DNA of 64,000 bases from Epinephelus fuscoguttatus. Lineage: Eukaryota > Chordata > Actinopteri > Perciformes > Serranidae. Of the stretch, positions 58,461 to 64,000 are shown piece after piece (positions within the stretch are counted from its first letter, which is position 1; each line of letters opens with the position of its first letter). The stretch is from the NCBI RefSeq assembly GCF_011397635.1, contig NC_064752.1:4918607-4982606 (forward strand), in the 5' to 3' direction. The translations under genes were made by a program, and so were the position numbers. Below the pieces are notes generated by a model. It was not told the DNA's origin. It searched no databases and saw only the letters and a list, made by a program, of their open reading frames with translations.

Positions 58461-58989
58461 TCAGGCTGACAGTATGACGAAAATAATATATATTTTTTAA
58501 TTAAAGCGTGAAAACAGGTTCTAGTAGAAACAATAAATACAAGTATGAACCTATGAATAAGCATTATATGGGACCTTTAAACACCAAAATAAAAGACATC
58601 CGTGTAGTTATTGCTGCCTTTTTATGAGCCACCAATGATACTGAGACTACTTGTTACAGCCCAGACACTGATGTTAGAAATTATAATTGCCAACCATTGG
58701 AAGCAGAACACGTGAAAACCTCATGTATTTCACCGTCGGAACTTAATAGTGTAACATCCAGCGGAAGAAAACAAGAAAGTCAAGATTGATGGGTAGAATG
58801 TAAAGGTGGGGATATGAGGGATGAGGGATATGAGGTGGCGGTATGCACCTGAACGTTGCTTGCAATCCGCTGTCCTGACAAATAGACTTACCGCTCAGAA
58901 TGACCTACCAACACGATGTGCGCATGTTCAGAGCGAGAAAAAGAAATTCCAGAGGACACGCCCAAAATTTTAAACTACCCGGGATCTTC
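58461..58989. other. Intergenic stretch with a LINE-tail-like trace
   Basis: GAGGTGGCGGTATGCACCTG near 58830 and TTGCAATCCGC resemble the LINE 3' UTR (GGTGGCGGTAATGCACC, AACCGCC), so a small LINE end relic is likely. The rest is featureless. Confidence 0.4.
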
Positions 58990-59435
58990 GCAGGTAGGAA
59001 ATATCTATCAGAATGGACTATTACCTCTATAAATGTAATTATTAGAGTAGCTCATTCTGTCAGGTAGGAAATATCTATCAGAATGGACTATTTCCTCTAA
59101 AAATGTGGTTAAAAATATGGTAGCTCATTCTGTCAGGTAGGACTTCAAGCAATTTTAAGTTTCCTTTCCATTTGCAGGAACAGATTTCAGACATGATGTG
59201 CCCACCAGAGACAAATGACGCACTGAGGTAGTAGTCCATTCTGACAGATATTTCCTACCTGACAGAATGAGCTACTCTACTTATAATTATATTTATATAG
59301 GCTGTATGTCTGCTTCTTACACATATCTGACCTGAGTAGCTACTAAACAATGTTTTTGCCAGGGTAGGTCATTACGAGTGAGAGGATTAGTTCATCAGAC
59401 TAGTCTGACAGGATGAGCTACTGGTAGCTCATCCT
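58990..59435. repeat. Direct and inverted repeats with perfect palindrome
   Basis: CAGGTAGGAAATATCTATCA occurs at 58991 and 59061, and a partial copy at 59134. The 46 bases at 59044-59089 recur inverted at 59233-59278 with one difference. AGGATGAGCTAC and GTAGCTCATCCT (59410-59421 and 59424-59435) form a perfect hairpin with a 2-base loop. The motif CTCATTCTGTCAGG links these parts. It looks like a decayed foldback transposon. Confidence 0.8.
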
Positions 59436-59507
59436 GAGTGGGTAGCGCAAACTTTCAGAACACCGCCATTAAATAGAAAGAAAAAGGAGAAGTAAACAAT
59501 AAATAGC

Positions 59508-59862
59508 CTACATGATAGGGAAACATCCAACAGGACAGCGTGACAGATGCCAAGAATCTGAGACAGTGGAGCATGTGATGGTCAGATGCAGAAAGTACAC
59601 CGGGGGAGAGAGCGGACATGGTGGAGGGAATGAAAACAACAGGACTGACAACAGAGACACTGAAGAACATACTGGAGTGTGGAGTGAATGGAGGGGGAAG
59701 GAGATCCTTAATCAGCTACCTAACAACAACTGGACTGGCGAAAAGGAGGTAACGGAATGAAAGATGTAGGAACAAGGTAGACCCAGAGGACGGCGGTAAT
59801 GCAACATAACGGATGCCAACCGCCGTAAAACTCAAAAGAAGAAGAAGAAGAAGAAGAAGAAG
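59508..59862 (+). mobile_element. LINE-D: 3' end of another I/Nimb-type LINE
   Basis: CQESETVEHVMVRCRKYTG (59545-59600) is the C-terminal Cys-His motif of the LINE protein, in an open frame to 59760. The 3' UTR has GGCGGTAATGCAAC and GCCAACCGCC and ends in (GAA)n. It differs enough from LINE-A, -B and -C to be a separate insertion, and it stops at the same position relative to the ZNF as the LINE-B and LINE-C tails. Confidence 0.75.
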
Positions 59863-59974
59863 TAAACAAGAAAAAGGCGGCAGTCGCGTTTCCCAAATAA
59901 GTGAGTTAACTTCGGGAGGTTAATCTATGAGTTAAACCTCAAGCCACATTTACTGTAGCCTACATTAGACAACA

Positions 59975-61979
59975 ATGTGTTCAGTCGAGTCTTTGAGAGA
60001 GTTTGTCAACCAGCGACTAACTGCTGCTGCTGAAGAAATATTGGGAGCTTTTCAAAGAAGCATCGTCGAGTACGAGGAAGAGATCGATCGTCAGCGCAGA
60101 CTGTTGGATATGGTTTTGAAGCCTGAAATCAAGTTACACAGGACAGGTGGGTGAAAGCTAATTGAAGTAATTTACTGGCATGTGTGTATATTTGCTGTAG
60201 CATGAGATTAGTATGCTGTTGGTGTTGTTGTGTGTCCCTCCAGAGCTCCCACAGCAACATGTGTGTAAGGAGGAGGAGGTTGTCCCTGAGCAGCAGCTGT
60301 GTATTGAGGAGAGGAAGTCCAGTGTGGAGCAAGAGGAGCCAGAGCCTCCAGAGATTAAAGAGGAAGAGGAGGAAGTGTGCAGCAGTCAGGAGGGAGAGCA
60401 GCTTGTAGTGAAGCAGGAGACTGATGGCTTTATGTTGAGTCCTGCTGATGAGGAAAGTGAGCAGAGTGAAGATCAGACTCTGGACTTCATTCATGATGAC
60501 ACTCAAAGTGCAGCAGAGAAAGAGTCTGTATTTAAAATGCCAGTTATAAGCTCTGTGATACCAACCAGTGAGCACCAGCTGCTCTGTCACAACTCTGATG
60601 TAGCTGAGAGGCAAGATGAGGAAGAATACCAGCATGGAGACTCAGGATCAACTAGAAACACAGAGCTTCAAGCAGAGAAAAGACATCATGAAAGTGAAAT
60701 GAACAGTAACAGTCCACACACCTCTGCTGTGATAAACTTAAATACAGGTAAAAAGCCTTTAAAATGTGACATATGTGGGAAAGTTTTTGAGTACAAGTCA
60801 ACATTGCAGAGACACCTGAACAGCCACACAGGTGAGAAGCCGTTTTCTTGCAAAACATGTGGGAAAAGATTCAGTGACACATCGGAATTGAGCGCTCATA
60901 TAAGAACCCACACAGGTGAGAAGCCGTTCCTTTGCAAGATCTGCGGGAAAAGATTCAATGTGAAGTCAGTACTGAAAAGACATTGTAGAATCCACACAGG
61001 ACAGAAGACGGTTTCTTGCAAAACATGTGGGAAAAGATTCAGGGACACATCAGAATTGAGCGCTCATATAAGAACCCACACAGGTGAGAAGCCCTACCTT
61101 TGCGAGACTTGCGGAAAAAAATTCAGTAAGAAGTCAGGACTGCAACGGCATTGTAGAATCCACACAGGTGAGAAGCCGTATACTTGTAAAGTATGTGGGA
61201 GAGCTTTCAGACGTAATTGTCACTTGTTAGTCCACATGAGGACTCATTCAGGTGAGAAGCCGTATACTTGTAAAGTGTGTGGGAGAGCTTTTAGACGTAA
61301 TTGTAACTTGTTAGTCCACATGAGGACTCACACAGGTGAGAAGCCGTATGATTGTAACATATGTGGGAGAGGTTTCGTACGTAATGGTGACTTGTTAGTC
61401 CATATGAGGACTCATTCAGGTGAGAGGCCGTATACTTGTAAAGTATGTGGGAGAGCTTTCGGACGTAATGGTGACTTGTTAGTTCACATGAGAACCCACA
61501 CAGATGAGAGGCCATATCTTTGCAAGACCTGCGGGAAAAGATTCAGGAATGTGTCCGCACTGACAAAGCACATGAGAATCCACACAGGTGAGAAGCCATT
61601 TATATGCAACACATGTGGGAGAGGTTTCACAGGGAAACATTGCCTGACTATCCACACGAGAAACCACACAGGTGAGAGGCCCTACCTTTGCAAGACCTGC
61701 GGGAAAAGATTCAGAGATGCATCAGTATTGAAAAGGCATTGTAGAATCCACACAGGTGAGAAGCCACATACTTGTAAAACATGTGGGAAACACTTCAGAT
61801 CTAGGAGTAACTTGACAGTCCACATGAGGACACACACAGGTGTAAAGGTGCGTGACTTGAGCACAGAGGTTCCAGTTGAAGTCACACATATACAGGAGAG
61901 AGACGGTTTACATGCAAAACATGTGGCAGAGCTTTCAGAGGCCTGTTCCATAAAGCATGCTAAGAAAAGTGGGGAGTGA
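59975..61979 (+). CDS. ZNF-D: C2H2 zinc-finger protein, 13 fingers
   Basis: Exons 59975-60146 (donor GTGGGTG) and 60244-61979 give 635 residues, the longest of the four. The start MCSVESLREFVNQRL and the phase of the junction match ZNF-B. The acidic linker is like ZNF-A (SVIPTSEHQLL). Thirteen fingers run from CDICGKVF to CKTCGKHF; a non-canonical linker TGQKTVSC precedes finger 4. The array mixes the KRF-type (CGKRF-SVLKRHC) and RAF-type (CGRAF-RN-LLVHMRTH) fingers. The gene is open throughout. A nuclear DNA-binding role is inferred from the family; no KRAB, SCAN or BTB domain is present. Confidence 0.9.
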
Positions 61980-62617
61980 AGTCCAAATCCTGAATTTTAA
62001 TTGAAATTGCAGGTCTGGAAAAGTTAAACTAGTGAGATAAAGAACAAAAGGAGGAGACTGCTTTAAAGTCTGAATGAATTTTATACTTGCAAGAGTCATG
62101 GAAAACCTGGAAAAGTCATGAAATTAGTCAAAATCATTATAAGTCACAGAACTTGTTTGTGTATAGTGAAATTATTAGAATCATCTTCAGTGGATAACCC
62201 TCCATATAATGTAACATAATGGCAAATTCATTTTCTGCAGCTGGCGTCTTAATGTAGCTTTAAAATGCGTTGATGTGTGACAATGTTTGTTTACCATCAG
62301 GTGCGTTTTGTCATGTTCTCCCTCAGTTTGTCTCTCCCTTCCTGTGTGCCAATTATGTTTACATAGAGTTTGAATCTGATGTTTGAAAAACGGCGGGCAA
62401 GTGAGGAAAGAAAAAGAAAATTCTTCATGAAGAGTCCTTGAAAAGTCATGAAAAAGTTTGGAAATATTGTCCATGAAAATGTGAGCGGAACCTGTAATTA
62501 AAAGTATGAGTGATTTTGCAATGAGCACAGTAATAAACTGATCTCAGAAGATTTGTCCTGTTGTTGTGATCTTTTGTCAGGGTGTCAACAGGTCCTTTGA
62601 AATGATTTAAAGTTTTC
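61980..62617 (+). other. ZNF-D 3' UTR and flank
   Basis: This is the counterpart of the other three flanks, with AATAAA at 62532-62537. It is interrupted by a MITE at 62622. Confidence 0.7.
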
Positions 62618-62621
62618 TTAA

Positions 62622-63200
62622 AGCCGCTACAAGGAACTTTTAACTGGATATGCATAAGTCTCTCGTTTCTGCTGATGTCTGTGCGTGACCTACAACAGCA
62701 AATGAGACCATCAGTGTGAAGATAAGCTATTTCTATATAGTGTATATAGCAGGGAGCTGCGCGGCTGAAACACCTCATCTGGGCCGACGACAGGTACCAG
62801 CCAGGCGTCGACAGGGTCCAGCGAGTGCCGAGAAATAAAGAGGTGAGGCACCGCTCCATACTCAGTCCAAGAAGCTGTGGAAGTGCTCACCAAACAGGCC
62901 TTCAGCCTTACCAGCCGACCGCTGGGTTTACCCCGGCAGCGGTGGCGCTTATGCCGGAGAGGTGGAGCTGGGGCGCGGCAGAGGTGAGCTGGGATCCCCG
63001 ATAGAAGCGGGGGCAAAGTTTTCCCGTCTTGTTGTTTCATTCATCCCCAAAACAAACATATGAGCGAGCCAGGTAAGCGTCTTTACGACAATACGCGCTA
63101 GAGCTCATGGGAAATGTAGGCTTCATTCCGGCAGAACACTACCGCTTTTGTCCACAGGGTCTCCAAAATCAACTCAAAATGAAAGTTCATAGTAGGGGCT
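62622..63200. mobile_element. TTAA-specific MITE in ZNF-D flank
   Basis: The ZNF-C flank shows the empty site (TTTTCTTAATATAAGG). Here TTAA is duplicated at 62618-62621 and 63201-63204 around ends AGCCGCTACAAGGAAC and, inverted, AGCCCCTACTATGAAC. A TTAA target fits piggyBac or Kolobok enzymes. A 109-codon minus-strand frame (62711-63040) has no recognised domain. Confidence 0.88.

Positions 63201-64000
<800 letters not shown>

Overview
This window comes from a vertebrate nuclear genome, almost certainly a teleost and probably a percomorph (the last step is inference). The evidence is: spliced immunoglobulin-superfamily (IgSF) exons with phase-1 junctions, long introns full of tRNA-derived SINEs, hAT, Harbinger-like and Tc1 elements, I/Nimb-type LINEs with (GAA)n tails, and tandem C2H2 zinc-finger genes with a teleost-type coiled N-terminus. 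Nothing bacterial or viral in layout is present.

Layout. 1-5.3 kb: intergenic sequence with two SINEs, two MITEs and one possible relic exon of a preceding membrane protein gene. 5.3-23.4 kb: a plus-strand B7/butyrophilin-like gene with exons for signal peptide, V domain, two C domains, transmembrane segment and tail, plus a decayed third C exon. Its introns carry several hAT and other elements and a 22-bp minisatellite. 23.8-27.9 kb: a tandem second copy of the 5' half of that gene (signal and V exons), cut off at a 100-N assembly gap (28157-28256). 28.3-28.7 kb: an inverted relic of the zinc-finger gene 3' end. 28.95-32.2 kb: a TIR-bounded DNA transposon holding a THAP-domain exon in a foldback, a solo LTR and a hairpin cluster. 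33.3-64 kb: four zinc-finger genes (called ZNF-A to ZNF-D here), each with the (GAA)n 3' end of a LINE just upstream of its start codon. The LINE between ZNF-B and ZNF-C is split by a minus-strand Ty3/Gypsy element, which is itself split by a Tc1 element.

How it fits together. The Ig gene would encode a cell-surface receptor or ligand with V-C-C ectodomain. In this assembly its first two exons are damaged by many small indels that stop abruptly near 9190, which looks more like a low-quality sequence patch than decay. The ZNF genes are two-exon genes: 57 codons of coiled N-terminus, then one large exon with an acidic linker and 8, 11, 9 or 13 fingers. ZNF-A, -B and -D are open; ZNF-C has a 1-base frameshift. 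All four end in a shared C-terminal tail that is a former zinc finger read in the wrong frame. The ZNF-A-plus-LINE unit was duplicated after the LINE was already dead, because both LINE copies share the same truncation point and stop codons.
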